Below are positions 27,204 through 35,441 of a DNA stretch of 64,000 nt, piece after piece (the first letter of the stretch is position 1; the number at the start of each line of letters is the position of its first letter). The position numbers were made by a program, and so were the translations under genes. Origin of the DNA: Lysobacterales bacterium (GTDB lineage Bacteria; Pseudomonadota; Gammaproteobacteria; Xanthomonadales; Xanthomonadaceae); contig JAEKKX010000012.1 in assembly GCA_019510125.1 (NCBI GenBank), positions 124,001-188,000 on the forward strand, read 5' to 3'. Below the pieces are notes generated by a model. It was not told the origin of the DNA, ran no database searches, and saw only the letters and a program-made list of their open reading frames with translations.

Positions 27204-27755
27204 TCAGGGCGCCACTTCGCGCCACCCGCCCGGCGCCAGGCCGTCGAGCGCATGGCCGCCGATCGCCACCCGGATCAGGCGCAGGGTCGGCAGGCCGACC
27301 GCGGCGGTCATCCGTCGCACCTGGCGGTTGCGGCCTTCGCGCAGCGCGATTTCCAGCCACGCATCCGGCACCGTCTTGCGGAACCGCACCGGCGGGTCGC
27401 GCGGCCACAGGTCGGGCATCGCGTCGGCGATATCGATCCGCGACGCCTGCGCCGGCCGCGTCGGACCGTCGTTGAGCAGAACCCCGCGGCGCAGCGCGTC
27501 GAGCTGCGCCGGCTGCGGGTCGCCCTCCACCTGCACCCGGTAGACCTTCGCCGCCTTGTGACGCGGGTCGGTCAGGCGATGGGCGAGGGCGCCGTCGTCG
27601 GTCAGCAGCAGCAGGCCCTCGCTGTCGTGGTCGAGCCGGCCCGCCGGGTACACACCCGCCGGCAGGCCGAAGCCGGCCAGCGTCGGCCGCGCCGGCACGC
27701 TGCGATCGGTGAACTGGCAGAGCACGCCGTACGGCTTGTTGAATGCGATCAGCAC
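27204..27755 (-). CDS. rluE: 23S rRNA pseudouridine synthase RluE
   Basis: A 183-residue RsuA-family enzyme without an S4 domain, matching RluE, which makes pseudouridine at position 2457 (E. coli numbering) of 23S rRNA. Visible motifs are [13 protein letters not shown], then [20 protein letters not shown] with catalytic Asp42, [31 protein letters not shown] and [23 protein letters not shown]. The start is GTG 27753-27755, preceded by GAGG; it is the residue at which conserved sequence begins. It is divergent from the DUF1003 gene, with 63 bp between the two start codons. Confidence 0.92.
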   Translation of the reverse strand: MLIAFNKPYGVLCQFTDRSVPARPTLAGFGLPAGVYPAGRLDHDSEGLLLLTDDGALAHRLTDPRHKAAKVYRVQVEGDPQPAQLDALRRGVLLNDGPTRPAQASRIDIADAMPDLWPRDPPVRFRKTVPDAWLEIALREGRNRQVRRMTAAVGLPTLRLIRVAIGGHALDGLAPGGWREVAP

Positions 27756-27818
27756 GCAGCCGCCCTCGCGCCGCGTCGCCGGCCTATGCTGGCGCCAGTT
27801 CCCCTCGCGATCGCCGCC

Positions 27819-28364
27819 ATGCACCCCCAAGAACTCTCCGCCCTCGCCAATCGCTGGCTCGGCAAGGCCTGGGACCAGACCACCGCGGCCGAGCGCGCCG
27901 TGCTCACCCGGATCCAGCGCCGCGAGCGCCTCGGCCCCGCACCGGCGGACGACCGCAGCTTCGGCGAGCGGGTCGCCGACGGCATGGCCCGCTTCGGCGG
28001 TTCATGGGCCTTCATCGGCGGTTTCCTCCTGTTCCTCGCGCTGTGGGTGGTCGGCAACGTGTGGCTGATGCGCGCGCATCCGTTCGACCCGTATCCCTTC
28101 ATCTTCCTCAACCTGCTGCTGTCGATGCTGGCCGCGCTGCAGGCGCCGGTGATCATGATGAGCCAGAACCGCCAGGCCGCGCGCGATCGCGCCGCCGCCG
28201 AGCACGACTACGCGGTCAATCTCAAGGCCGAGCTGGAGATCATGGCGCTGCACGACAAGCTCGACCAACTGCGGGTCGAGCAGATGGAAAAGATCCTCGC
28301 CGCGCAGGGCGAACAGATCGCGCTGCTGCAGCGGCTGCTGGCCGAACGCGGCCACCCCCGGTAG
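27819..28364 (+). CDS. DUF1003 membrane protein
   Basis: A 181-residue inner-membrane protein of the DUF1003 family. A cytosolic N-terminal helix region is followed by two transmembrane helices ([22 protein letters not shown] and [29 protein letters not shown], the family signature). A cytosolic coiled coil follows ([25 protein letters not shown] region to the end). The biological role of the family is not known. The stop codon TAG lies inside the GTAG of a REP element, so the last codon and stop are contributed by or shared with the repeat. Confidence 0.88.
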   Translation: MHPQELSALANRWLGKAWDQTTAAERAVLTRIQRRERLGPAPADDRSFGERVADGMARFGGSWAFIGGFLLFLALWVVGNVWLMRAHPFDPYPFIFLNLLLSMLAALQAPVIMMSQNRQAARDRAAAEHDYAVNLKAELEIMALHDKLDQLRVEQMEKILAAQGEQIALLQRLLAERGHPR

Positions 28365-28425
28365 AGCGGCCTTCAGGCCGCTGCTTTTCCGAAGATGCGA
28401 ATCAGCGGCCTGAAGGCCGCTCTAC
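28361..28425. repeat. GTAG-type REP pair (REPIN), copy 2
   Basis: Two near-perfect REP palindromes in inverted orientation: GTAGAGCGGCCTTCAGGCCG at the left and CGGCCTGAAGGCCGCTCTAC at the right, around a 22-base spacer. Both copies are full length and complementary over the entire arms. It lies between the DUF1003 gene and the methyltransferase gene and overlaps the stop codon of the former. Confidence 0.9.
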
Positions 28426-28441
28426 CGTTGCGGATCACGCG

Positions 28442-29317
28442 TCATTGGGCGGGCTTGCGGAACCGCAGCGTCATCCGGTCGCTTTCGCCGATCGCGCGGT
28501 ACTGGGCGGCGTCCTCGGCGTCGTGGCGGTTGGTCGGCGGCAGCGTCCACACGCCGTTGGGGTGGTCGGTGTCGTCCTTCGGATTGGCGTTGATCTCGCT
28601 GCGCCCGTCCAGCACGAAGCCGGCCCTGGTCGCCGCGTCGATCACCAGTTGCTCGGTGAGGTAGCCGCTCTTCTTCATCGTCTCCAGGTCGGCGCCGGGC
28701 CGGGCGCGGTGGTCGACCACGCCCAGCGTGCCGCCGGGCTTGAGCGCGGCGAAGAACGCGGCGAAGTAGGCGTCGGCGTTGCCGGCGGCGACCCAGTTGT
28801 GGACGTTGCGGAAGGTGAGCACCGCATCGGCGGCGCCCGGCGCGCCGAACACCGGCGCCTTCGGATCGAACGGCAGCAGCTCGGCGCGATCGAACTGCGC
28901 CGGGTGCGCGGCGAGGCGCGCCTTCAGCGCGTCCAGCGACTGCTGCTGGTAATCGCGGCCGCGGCCTTCGGGCAGCGCGGCCGGATCGACCATCGCCGCG
29001 ACGTAGCGGCCGTCCGCGCGCAGGTACGGCGCGAGGATCTCGGCGTACCAGCCGCCGCCGCCCGGGGTGATCTCGATCACGCGCTGCGCCGGGGTCACGC
29101 CGAAGAAGCGCAGCGTGTCCGCGGGGTGGCGGAAGCCGTCGCGGGCGGCGTTCTTCGGATCGCGCCAGGCGCCGGCGATGGCCGCGTCGAGCGCGGCGGA
29201 CTCGGCGGTGGCGCCGTCCGCGGACAGCGCCGGCATCGGGCGCACGGCGTGGGCGGGCGCCGCGGCGAACCCGAGCGTGGTGGCGAACAGCAACGTGGCG
29301 AAAGACATCCTGGACAT
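28442..29317 (-). CDS. Exported class I SAM-dependent methyltransferase
   Basis: A 291-residue protein of the COG4798-type predicted methyltransferases. It begins with a Sec signal (MSRMSFATLLFATTLGFAAA then PAHA). The Rossmann motif I appears as VIEITPGGGGWYAEILAPYL, motif II-like VAAMVDPAAL follows, and motif IV/V AVLTFRNVHNWV with LKPGGTLGVVDHRA is clear. Such proteins are annotated as methyltransferases, but SAM is not known in the periplasm, so the reaction is uncertain. ATG 29317 was preferred, with ATG 29308 as an alternative. It lies next to a REP element and opposite a small gene. Confidence 0.8.
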   Translation of the reverse strand: MSRMSFATLLFATTLGFAAAPAHAVRPMPALSADGATAESAALDAAIAGAWRDPKNAARDGFRHPADTLRFFGVTPAQRVIEITPGGGGWYAEILAPYLRADGRYVAAMVDPAALPEGRGRDYQQQSLDALKARLAAHPAQFDRAELLPFDPKAPVFGAPGAADAVLTFRNVHNWVAAGNADAYFAAFFAALKPGGTLGVVDHRARPGADLETMKKSGYLTEQLVIDAATRAGFVLDGRSEINANPKDDTDHPNGVWTLPPTNRHDAEDAAQYRAIGESDRMTLRFRKPAQ

Positions 29318-29564
29318 GAGCGACCTGCGGTATCGGCAACGAGACCCGATTGTCCGCGAAGCCCGCAGGTCGTCGCCAGTGCGCGCCGCCCGGTCGCGGT
29401 GACGGCGGTGACACCTCCGGGTTGTGCGCTGCAACATCATTCGCGTAGCCTATGTTGCGTTGCAGCATGAGGCTGCGACGCGCAGTACCGCCGATGTCCG
29501 GTCAAGACCGCATCCAGGGAATCCCGGGCGCACCGTCGCCCTGCTCACTTAAGGAAGAACGACC

Positions 29565-29810
29565 ATGTTCCGTTGCACCTGGCTCCACGCCCCCCGCGAG
29601 CCCACGCTCGCCACCCGCCTCTACACGCGCACCTACGGCCGCACCTACGGCCGCCGGCCCTGCGAGGCCGACCAGCCGCGCACGCTGCCGTCGCGCCTGT
29701 CCGTGACCGAGGCCCCGTCGATGCAATCGACCTGCCCGCCCGTCGCCGCCGGCGACAACGCCGCGGCGAACGCCACCGGCCCGGCGGCGCACATCGAACG
29801 CGTCGCCTGA
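29565..29810 (+). CDS. Small unrecognised protein upstream of a 14-bp repeat array
   Basis: An 81-residue open frame with a good ribosome site (AAGGAAG, 7 nt before ATG 29565) and an intrinsic terminator directly after its stop. The N-terminal half is rich in Arg, Tyr and Thr with a short internal repeat (RTYGRTYGRR, residues 22-31); three Cys are present. The C-terminal half is Ala/Ser/Thr-rich. There is no signal peptide or membrane helix. I do not recognise a family. A comparable small gene lies on the other side of aceK. It could be a real short protein or a leader; the control elements favour expression. Confidence 0.5.
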   Translation: MFRCTWLHAPREPTLATRLYTRTYGRTYGRRPCEADQPRTLPSRLSVTEAPSMQSTCPPVAAGDNAAANATGPAAHIERVA

Positions 29811-29812
29811 CC

Positions 29813-29839
29813 CCCCGCCGCACCCGCGGCGGGGCTTTT
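29813..29839 (+). terminator. Intrinsic terminator after small gene
   Basis: CCCCGCCG and CGGCGGGG form an 8-bp stem with a 6-base loop, followed by CTTTTC. It starts 3 bases after the stop codon of the 81-residue gene. Confidence 0.8.
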
Positions 29840-29842
29840 CGC

Positions 29843-29982
29843 GTGGGTGAAGCTGCGTGGGTCACGTCGTCCTGCTCACGCCGCATGACGCACGCTGCAT
29901 GACTCCCGTCGTGTGAGTCACGTCGTGTGAATCCCGTTGTGCAATTCACGTCGTGCGAATCACGTTGTTTGAGTCGCGCCGC
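29843..29982. repeat. Degenerate 14-bp tandem repeat, ten units
   Basis: Ten consecutive 14-base units fill the space between the terminator of the small gene and the aceK stop codon. The approximate consensus is GTGANTCACGTCGT. The best-conserved units are 29913-29926 (GTGAGTCACGTCGT), 29857-29870 and 29955-29968; the outer units are more degraded. There is no spacer between units, so it is not a CRISPR. The repeat includes the half-palindrome TGANTCA. Confidence 0.8.
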
Positions 29983-29987
29983 GCCGC

Positions 29988-31706
29988 TCAGGCCTGCGCC
30001 AGCAGTGCCGACGCCGGATACGGCGGCACGTCGAAGTGCTCGCCGGCGGCCAGCCGCGCCTGCACGTCGCGCCACCACGCCGGATCGAAGATCTCGCCGT
30101 GCACCGTGCGCAGCGCGGCGCGCAGGCCCGCGTTGATCCCCAGGAACTGCGGGAACAGCTCGGGAAACACGTCGTCCTTCGCCGCGTACACCCATTCGTC
30201 CAGCGGTCGCGTCTCGTCCTCGTCGCGCATCGCCGGCAGCGCGCGGAACCGGCACTGCTCGACCAGGCACAGCTCGTCGTAGTCGTAGAACAGCACCCGG
30301 CCGTGCCGGGTCACGCCGAAATTCTTCAGCAGCAGGTCGCCGGGGAACAGGTTGCTGCGCGCCAGGTCCTTGATCGCCTGCCCGTAGTCCAGCACCGCCG
30401 CCTCGGCCGCATGCGCCGGCGCCTCGCGCGCGAACACGTCGAGCGGACGCACCCGGCGTTCGACGTAGCAGTGGCCGATCACCACGTCGTCGCCGTCGAT
30501 GCGCACGGTCTGCGCGCATTCGCGCAGCAGCTCGTCGAGCACCGCCGGCGCGAACTGGCGCTTCGGGAAGCGCAGGCGCCGGAATTCCTGCGCATCGACC
30601 AGCCGGCCGATGCGATCGCGCCGGAACACCAGCCGGTACCGGTCCTCGACGTCCTGGCGCACCAGGTCCTTGGGATACGCGAAGCGGTCGCGGATCAGCT
30701 TGAACACCACCGGATAGTCGCGCGGCGTGAACACCGCCATCACCATGCCGCGCTCGCCGGCGGGATGCACCAGGACTTCGTCCGGATGCTCGGCCAGATG
30801 CCGGAACACCTGGCGATAGCGCTCGGTCTTGCCCTGCTTGATCCGGCCGAGCACGGTGAACAGTTCGTCGCGCGGCTTGCGCGGCAGCAGCCGGTGCAGG
30901 AACGCGACGGTGTCGCCGACGCGGGCGAGATCGGCGTGGAAATGGCTGCGCGAGAAGCCGAACAGGGTCGAGATGTCGTCGGCGTCGATCAGCACCGCGT
31001 CGGCGCGCACGCCGGCCGGCGTGCTGACCAGCGCCACCACCACCGGATAGTCCGCGCCCGAGGCGCCGTGCGCGGCGCCGACCAGGTAGGCGCGGCGTTC
31101 GCGGAAGAACGGCGTCTTCAGCAGCGACACGCCGACCACGCCGCGACCGCGCAGCGCAGCGGCGACGGCCTGCGCGCTGGCGTCGAGATCGGCCCAGCCG
31201 TTGGCCCAGCCCAGCGCCGCGAAGATCGCGCGCCAGACCGCGACCGCGGCCGCGCCGTCGGCGCCGAAGCCGTGGTGCGCGAGTTCGCCGGGGCAGCCCG
31301 GGTCGCCGCCGGGAACGATCTCCAGGGCGAGGAATTCCAGGTCCGGCGCGACGCCGTCGATCAGGAAGAACCGCCGCACCAGCGAGTTGTGGAAGGTCTT
31401 GTACAGCTCGCGATCGGGCAGCGCGGCGATGCGCTCGGCGTAGGCCGGCAGGATCGCGCGCCACAGCGGCCGCGAACGCACGCGGTCGCCGAGCAGCGCC
31501 TCCAGCTTCGCCAGCGTTTCGCCGACGCAGGCGTCGTACAGATCGATGCGCGCCGCGGCGTCGACGTGGGCGAGCTTCCAGTCGCGGCGCTCGAAGCGCC
31601 GCCGCGCGCGCCGGGTGATGTCGGAGAAGCGCGCGTCGTAGTCCTCGAAGCCGCGGGCGATCAGCGCGGCGGCGGCACGGGCGAGGTCGGCGACGGCGGT
31701 GGACAT
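29988..31706 (-). CDS. aceK: Isocitrate dehydrogenase kinase/phosphatase
   Basis: A 572-residue bifunctional enzyme that phosphorylates and reactivates isocitrate dehydrogenase, steering carbon into the glyoxylate bypass. It shows the AceK-specific N-terminal regulatory region (FEDYDARFSDITRRARRRFERRDWKLAHVDA), TFHNSLVRRFFLIDGVAPDLEF, then the kinase-like domain with RGMVMAVFTPRDYPVVFKLIRDRFAYPK, GQAIKDLARSNLFPGDLLLKNFGVTRHGRVLFYDYDELC containing the Asp of the catalytic region and the DYDE metal site. ATG 31706 is used; an upstream ATG in frame gives a non-conserved extension. No aceA or aceB is visible nearby. Confidence 0.95.
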   Translation of the reverse strand: MSTAVADLARAAAALIARGFEDYDARFSDITRRARRRFERRDWKLAHVDAAARIDLYDACVGETLAKLEALLGDRVRSRPLWRAILPAYAERIAALPDRELYKTFHNSLVRRFFLIDGVAPDLEFLALEIVPGGDPGCPGELAHHGFGADGAAAVAVWRAIFAALGWANGWADLDASAQAVAAALRGRGVVGVSLLKTPFFRERRAYLVGAAHGASGADYPVVVALVSTPAGVRADAVLIDADDISTLFGFSRSHFHADLARVGDTVAFLHRLLPRKPRDELFTVLGRIKQGKTERYRQVFRHLAEHPDEVLVHPAGERGMVMAVFTPRDYPVVFKLIRDRFAYPKDLVRQDVEDRYRLVFRRDRIGRLVDAQEFRRLRFPKRQFAPAVLDELLRECAQTVRIDGDDVVIGHCYVERRVRPLDVFAREAPAHAAEAAVLDYGQAIKDLARSNLFPGDLLLKNFGVTRHGRVLFYDYDELCLVEQCRFRALPAMRDEDETRPLDEWVYAAKDDVFPELFPQFLGINAGLRAALRTVHGEIFDPAWWRDVQARLAAGEHFDVPPYPASALLAQA

Positions 31707-32112
31707 GGCGGCAGTGTACGCCGTGGCGGCGCCCGCCATCGCAGTCCGTGAGATCGCCTCGTGCGATCCTGTCTTCCGTGGCGGACATGCAGGAAACCGC
31801 TACGGAACAAGGGGTTTTCGTCTTCCCGTCGCAGTCCGCGAGACGCCCGCGGGAGACACTGTCCGTCCGGTCCGCAGGAGGCGCGAAGGACGGGGATGCG
31901 TGACGACGCGGCGCCCGAACCGGCGCGCGGACGCCCATCCCCCGGCACAGGGACGTGCCGCCGGGCCCCTCGCGCAGCGATGCGCCCCCGTCTTGCCGAC
32001 CGTCGCACCGCGACGGCCGGTGCGCGCCTGCGCGCCGATCCGCATGCCCCGCGCCCGCCGCCGTCCCGCGGTGGCGGGCGTTTTCCCCCAACGCTTCGCA
32101 CAGGAGAGTTCG
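31707..32112. other. Noncoding gap upstream of aceK and a small gene
   Basis: No convincing gene. The gap must carry the aceK promoter (minus) and the promoter of the 85-residue gene (plus). A short motif, CGCAGTCCG(T/C)GAGA, occurs twice, near 31740 and 31829. An imperfect palindrome lies around 31780-31815. No clear -35/-10 pair was found. Confidence 0.45.
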
Positions 32113-32370
32113 ATGCACTTGTTCAGGACCGAAATGCTGTTCTTCCACCCGCCCACGCCGTCGCCGGCTTCGCCGTCGCGGCCGCGCTACGGCAGCCGCG
32201 GCGTGCGGCTGTCGCGCTACGGCCGCGCCGCGTCGCGCGAGGCGCGGCGCGAGGTCGCGCGCGAAGGCGCACAGATCGCCGCCGTCGCCGAGGTCGCCGA
32301 CCACACGGAGATCGCGACCGTCGCGACAGCGTGTCCGGCAGCGGCGTTCGCGCGCATGCAGGCGGCATGA
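32113..32370 (+). CDS. Small unrecognised Arg/Ala-rich protein
   Basis: An 85-residue frame with ribosome site AGGAGA 6 bases before ATG 32113 and a strong bidirectional terminator 30 bp after the stop. It starts MHLFRTEMLFFHPPTPSP, then has basic Tyr/Gly/Arg sequence (RPRYGSRGVRLSRYGRAA), an amphipathic Ala/Glu/Arg helix and a short C-terminus with one Cys. No signal peptide is present. Together with the 81-residue gene at 29565 it brackets aceK; both share an MxxFR-type start, Tyr-Gly-Arg repeats and an Ala-rich end, a weak resemblance. The family is unknown. Confidence 0.5.
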   Translation: MHLFRTEMLFFHPPTPSPASPSRPRYGSRGVRLSRYGRAASREARREVAREGAQIAAVAEVADHTEIATVATACPAAAFARMQAA

Positions 32371-32400
32371 GCGCCGCCGCGCCCGCCGCCGCCCGCAACG

Positions 32401-32428
32401 AAAAACGCCCGGCATCGCCGGGCGTTTT
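32401..32428. terminator. Bidirectional intrinsic terminator
   Basis: AAAAACGCCCGGC-AT-CGCCGGGCGTTTT: a 7- to 8-bp GC stem extended by A-T pairs, with T runs on both strands. It separates the small plus-strand gene from the convergent TonB-like lipoprotein gene. Confidence 0.92.
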
Positions 32429-32448
32429 CGCGTGCGCGCAGGGCGCGG

Positions 32449-33504
32449 TCAGAGGTTGGGCTTGAACCCGATCGTGCGGCGGGTGGTGACTTCGTTGCCG
32501 ACCGGCTGGAAGCGCCAGCGCTTGACCGCGGCGACCGCTTCGCGATCGAACACCCGCGGCGGGTTGGCGCGCACCACGCGGGCGTTGGTGACCGAGCCGT
32601 CGGTGGCGACGGTGAACTCGACCAGGACATCGCCCGACTGGTTGGCGCGCAGCGCCTCGACCGGATACTTCGGCGGCGGCGTGCTGATCGGACGCAGGTC
32701 GTTCGCGGTGGCGGTGGCGGTCGCGGCGGCGCGGGCGGCGGCCTGGCGCTGCGCCTCGGCCTGGCGTTGCGCTTCGGCCTGGCGCGCGGCCTCGGCCTGG
32801 CGCGCCGCTTCGGCCTGGCGCTGGGTTTCCGCCGCGCGCGCGGCGTCGGCCTGCTGCGCCTGCTGCTGGGCCAGCTTCTGCGCGGCTTCGCGCTGCGCCT
32901 GGTCCTGCTGCTTCTTGCGCTCCTCCTCGAGCTTGGCCAGGCGCTCCTTCTCGGCTTCCGCGTCGACCTGTTGCTGCTGCTGGCGCTGGGCGAAGCTGGC
33001 CTGGCTGTCGCTGAGCGACTGCTTGAGGCGCGGCAGCGCCGGCGCGGCCTTGTCGGTCTTCTCCATCAGCCCGATCAGGCGCTGGGCCTCGACGAAGTCG
33101 TCGCGGGCGATGCTCTGCTCGGTGGCGATCACCGCGTAGGGCATCAGGTCGGTGAGCGCGCTCGACACCGCGGCGTCGTTCGGCTGCTTGTCGCGCAGCG
33201 CGAGGTAGTACTCCATCGCGTTGTTGCCGGCGGGCGCGTACATGCGCTGTTCGCCCTGTGCGGCGCTGGCGGCGGCGCGCAACTGGTCGACGCTCATCGC
33301 GGCGATCTGTGCGGACACGGCCTGGGCGCCGGTGGCCGCAGGCGCGGTCTCGGTCGGCGTTGCCGATGCCGGGGTGCCGGTGCCGGTGGTTTCCGGGCCC
33401 TTGTCGCCGCCGCAGGCGGCAAGCGACAGCGCCAGTGCGAGCGCGAGCGCGCCGTGGCGATATCCGGGACGAGCGTTGGCGGTAGGCGTGTGGACGACGG
33501 ACAT
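32449..33504 (-). CDS. TonB C-terminal-domain lipoprotein with coiled coil
   Basis: A 351-residue protein in three parts. The N-terminal lipoprotein signal ends in LAAC (Cys31), followed by GGD, which predicts outer-membrane sorting rather than inner-membrane retention. Residues about 55-160 form a helical region. Residues about 165-265 are a very charged, Gln/Ala/Arg-rich coiled coil (QAQREAAQKLAQQQ, RQAEAARQAEAQRQAEA). The last 80 residues are a TonB C-terminal domain, YPVEALRANQSGDVLVEFTVATDGSV and AVAAVKRWRFQP. It thus looks like a TolA/TonB-like linker tethered by lipid instead of a membrane helix. The lack of an inner-membrane helix argues against normal proton-motive-force coupling. 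Confidence 0.82.
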   Translation of the reverse strand: MSVVHTPTANARPGYRHGALALALALSLAACGGDKGPETTGTGTPASATPTETAPAATGAQAVSAQIAAMSVDQLRAAASAAQGEQRMYAPAGNNAMEYYLALRDKQPNDAAVSSALTDLMPYAVIATEQSIARDDFVEAQRLIGLMEKTDKAAPALPRLKQSLSDSQASFAQRQQQQQVDAEAEKERLAKLEEERKKQQDQAQREAAQKLAQQQAQQADAARAAETQRQAEAARQAEAARQAEAQRQAEAQRQAAARAAATATATANDLRPISTPPPKYPVEALRANQSGDVLVEFTVATDGSVTNARVVRANPPRVFDREAVAAVKRWRFQPVGNEVTTRRTIGFKPNL

Positions 33505-33613
33505 CTCGGGTTCCCCTGCAGGCTGAGCGGCGAAAATTCAAGAAAATTCAAGCACATCCTGTGCCAGTGGAGCGCCATGGCCGGGCCGTGGGGCCGTGGA
33601 ACGCGACCGGCGT

Positions 33614-34951
33614 CTACTTTCCGATACAGAAACGCGAAAAAATGTGACCGAGTAAGTCGTCCGGCGCAAGTCTGCCGGTGATTTCGCCGAGCGCGTCGTG
33701 CCCCGCGCGCAGGGCTTCGGCCGCCAGCTCCAGCACCTCATGGTCCAGATGCTGCCGTGCCGCGGCCAATTCCTGCGCTGTGCGGCGCAACGCATCGACC
33801 TGCCGCGCGCGCGCGCTGAACGCGCCCTCGGCGCCGTCGCCATCGCCGCCGGCGCAGTCGCGCAGGCGCGCGTGCAGGGCGTCGAGGCCGACGCCGGTGC
33901 GCGCCGACACCCAGACCGTGTCGTCGCTGTCGGCCGGCGGCGGCCCGTCGAGCAGGTCCGCCTTGTTGCATGCCCACAGCCGCCGCGGCACGTCGGCGAT
34001 CGCCGCGGCGACGGCGGCGCGGCCGGCGTCGGGATCGCGCGCGTCCAGCACCACCAGCGCCAGATCGGCGCGACCCAGTTCGGCGCCGGCGCGGCGCATG
34101 CCTTCGCGCTCGATCGCGTCGCCACCGGCGCGCAGGCCCGCGGTATCGACCAGGGTGAGTTCGACGCCGTCGATGCGCACGGTTTCGCGCAGCAGGTCGC
34201 GGGTGGTGCCGGCGATGTCGCTGACGATCGCGCGGTCGCTGCCGGCCAACGCATTGAGCAGCGAGCTCTTGCCGGCGTTGGGCGGACCGACGATGACCGC
34301 GTGCAGACCGTCGCGCAGGCTCTGCCCGCGCTCGGCTTCGGCCAGCAGCGCGTCGAGATCCGCGGCCGCGGCGGCGAGGCCTGCGCGCAGCCGCGCGCCG
34401 CCGAGCGTGTCCAGCGGTTCGTCGGCGAAGTCGATCGCCGCCTCGACGTGGACGCGCAGGCCGAGCAGGGTTTCGGCGAGCGCATCGACCCGCCGCGAGA
34501 ACACGCCGTCGAGCGAACGTCGCGCCGCGCGCGCCGCGCGAACGTCGCCGGCGGCGATGAGGTCGGCGACGGCCTCGGCCTGGGCGAGGTCGAGCTTGCC
34601 GTTGAGGAAGGCGCGTTCGCTGAACTCGCCGGGCCGGGCGATGCGCGCGCCGAGGGCGCAGCAGCGCTCGAGCAGCGCGCGCAGCAGCACCGGGCTGCCG
34701 TGCGCCTGCAGTTCGACGACGTCCTCGCCGGTGTAGCTGGCCGGCGCGCGGAACAGCAGCGCGATGCCATCGTCGATGGCGTCGCCGTGCGCGTCGCGGA
34801 AGCGCGCGTAGTGCGCGTGCCGCGGGCGCAGCGACCGGCCGGCGATGGTTTCGGCGATGGCGGCCGCCCGCGGCCCGGACAGGCGGACCACACCGATGCC
34901 GCCCGCACCGGCGGCGGTGGCGATGGCGACGATGGTGTCGGTGGCGGTCAC
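33614..34951 (-). CDS. mnmE: tRNA uridine-5-carboxymethylaminomethyl modification GTPase MnmE
   Basis: A 445-residue GTPase that, with MnmG, modifies the wobble uridine of certain tRNAs. The N-terminal tetrahydrofolate-binding domain has [21 protein letters not shown] and [26 protein letters not shown]. The G domain has P-loop [29 protein letters not shown] and the NKAD guanine-specificity motif. The C-terminus is CIGK with the catalytic Cys. It is the last gene of the origin-proximal minus-strand cluster. It is only 13 bp from the next gene, so they are probably cotranscribed. Confidence 0.96.
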   Translation of the reverse strand: MTATDTIVAIATAAGAGGIGVVRLSGPRAAAIAETIAGRSLRPRHAHYARFRDAHGDAIDDGIALLFRAPASYTGEDVVELQAHGSPVLLRALLERCCALGARIARPGEFSERAFLNGKLDLAQAEAVADLIAAGDVRAARAARRSLDGVFSRRVDALAETLLGLRVHVEAAIDFADEPLDTLGGARLRAGLAAAAADLDALLAEAERGQSLRDGLHAVIVGPPNAGKSSLLNALAGSDRAIVSDIAGTTRDLLRETVRIDGVELTLVDTAGLRAGGDAIEREGMRRAGAELGRADLALVVLDARDPDAGRAAVAAAIADVPRRLWACNKADLLDGPPPADSDDTVWVSARTGVGLDALHARLRDCAGGDGDGAEGAFSARARQVDALRRTAQELAAARQHLDHEVLELAAEALRAGHDALGEITGRLAPDDLLGHIFSRFCIGK

Positions 34952-34964
34952 GACGCTGCGGGCC

Positions 34965-35330
34965 TCAGCCGTCGACGACGCCGGCCAGGCCGAAGATCGG
35001 CAAATACATCGCGATGATCGTCAGCGGCACCATCACGAACGTCAGCCCCAGCGCCAGCAGCAGCGCGAGCACCGCCAACTTGCGGCGCGCCTGCGGCGAC
35101 GCGCCGGCATGGCGCGCCATCGCCCACCACAGCAGCGGCGGCAGCAGCGGCAGCAGGAAGAACAGATGCCGGTGCCGCGCGAACACCGCGGTCAGCCACG
35201 GCAGTTCCGCCCCGAAGCCGCGGAACACGTCCTCGAACTGCGGCACGATCAGGTTGACGACCAGCGCCGCCAGCAGCAGCGCGCCCATGCCGCTGCCGAG
35301 GATCCACGTTTCGGCGATGTTCGGACGCAC
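34965..35330 (-). CDS. Small multi-pass membrane protein with GspF/PilC-like segment
   Basis: A 121-residue inner-membrane protein with three hydrophobic stretches ([69 protein letters not shown]). The piece [18 protein letters not shown] resembles the periplasmic-edge motif of type II secretion/pilus GspF-PilC proteins, but the rest of that fold is absent. Function is unknown. It lies between yidC and mnmE, separated from yidC by a terminator, and just upstream of mnmE. Confidence 0.7.
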   Translation of the reverse strand: MRPNIAETWILGSGMGALLLAALVVNLIVPQFEDVFRGFGAELPWLTAVFARHRHLFFLLPLLPPLLWWAMARHAGASPQARRKLAVLALLLALGLTFVMVPLTIIAMYLPIFGLAGVVDG

Positions 35331-35387
35331 GACGGGCTTCTCCGGACCGGGTCGACAGGCACGATAGCGACGCGGCCGGAAAACGGA

Positions 35388-35412
35388 AAGCCCGCCGTGC
35401 GGCGGGCCTTTC
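35388..35412 (-). terminator. Intrinsic terminator after yidC
   Basis: On the minus strand the sequence AAAGGCCCGCC-GCAC-GGCGGGCTTT is followed by CCGTTTTCC. The stem is 7-8 bp with A/T extension. It lies about 30 bp downstream of the yidC stop. Confidence 0.85.
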
Positions 35413-35441
35413 GCTGACGTCGGGTCGTCGCGGCGCGGGCG

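Noticed and set aside
27174-27818. Upstream extension of the DUF1003 protein to codon 27174
   Set aside because: The extension is antisense to rluE. Homology-like sequence begins at the ATG at 27819.
29843-29982. Possible CRISPR array
   Set aside because: The 14-bp units are contiguous with no spacers, are too short and too variable, and no cas gene is nearby.
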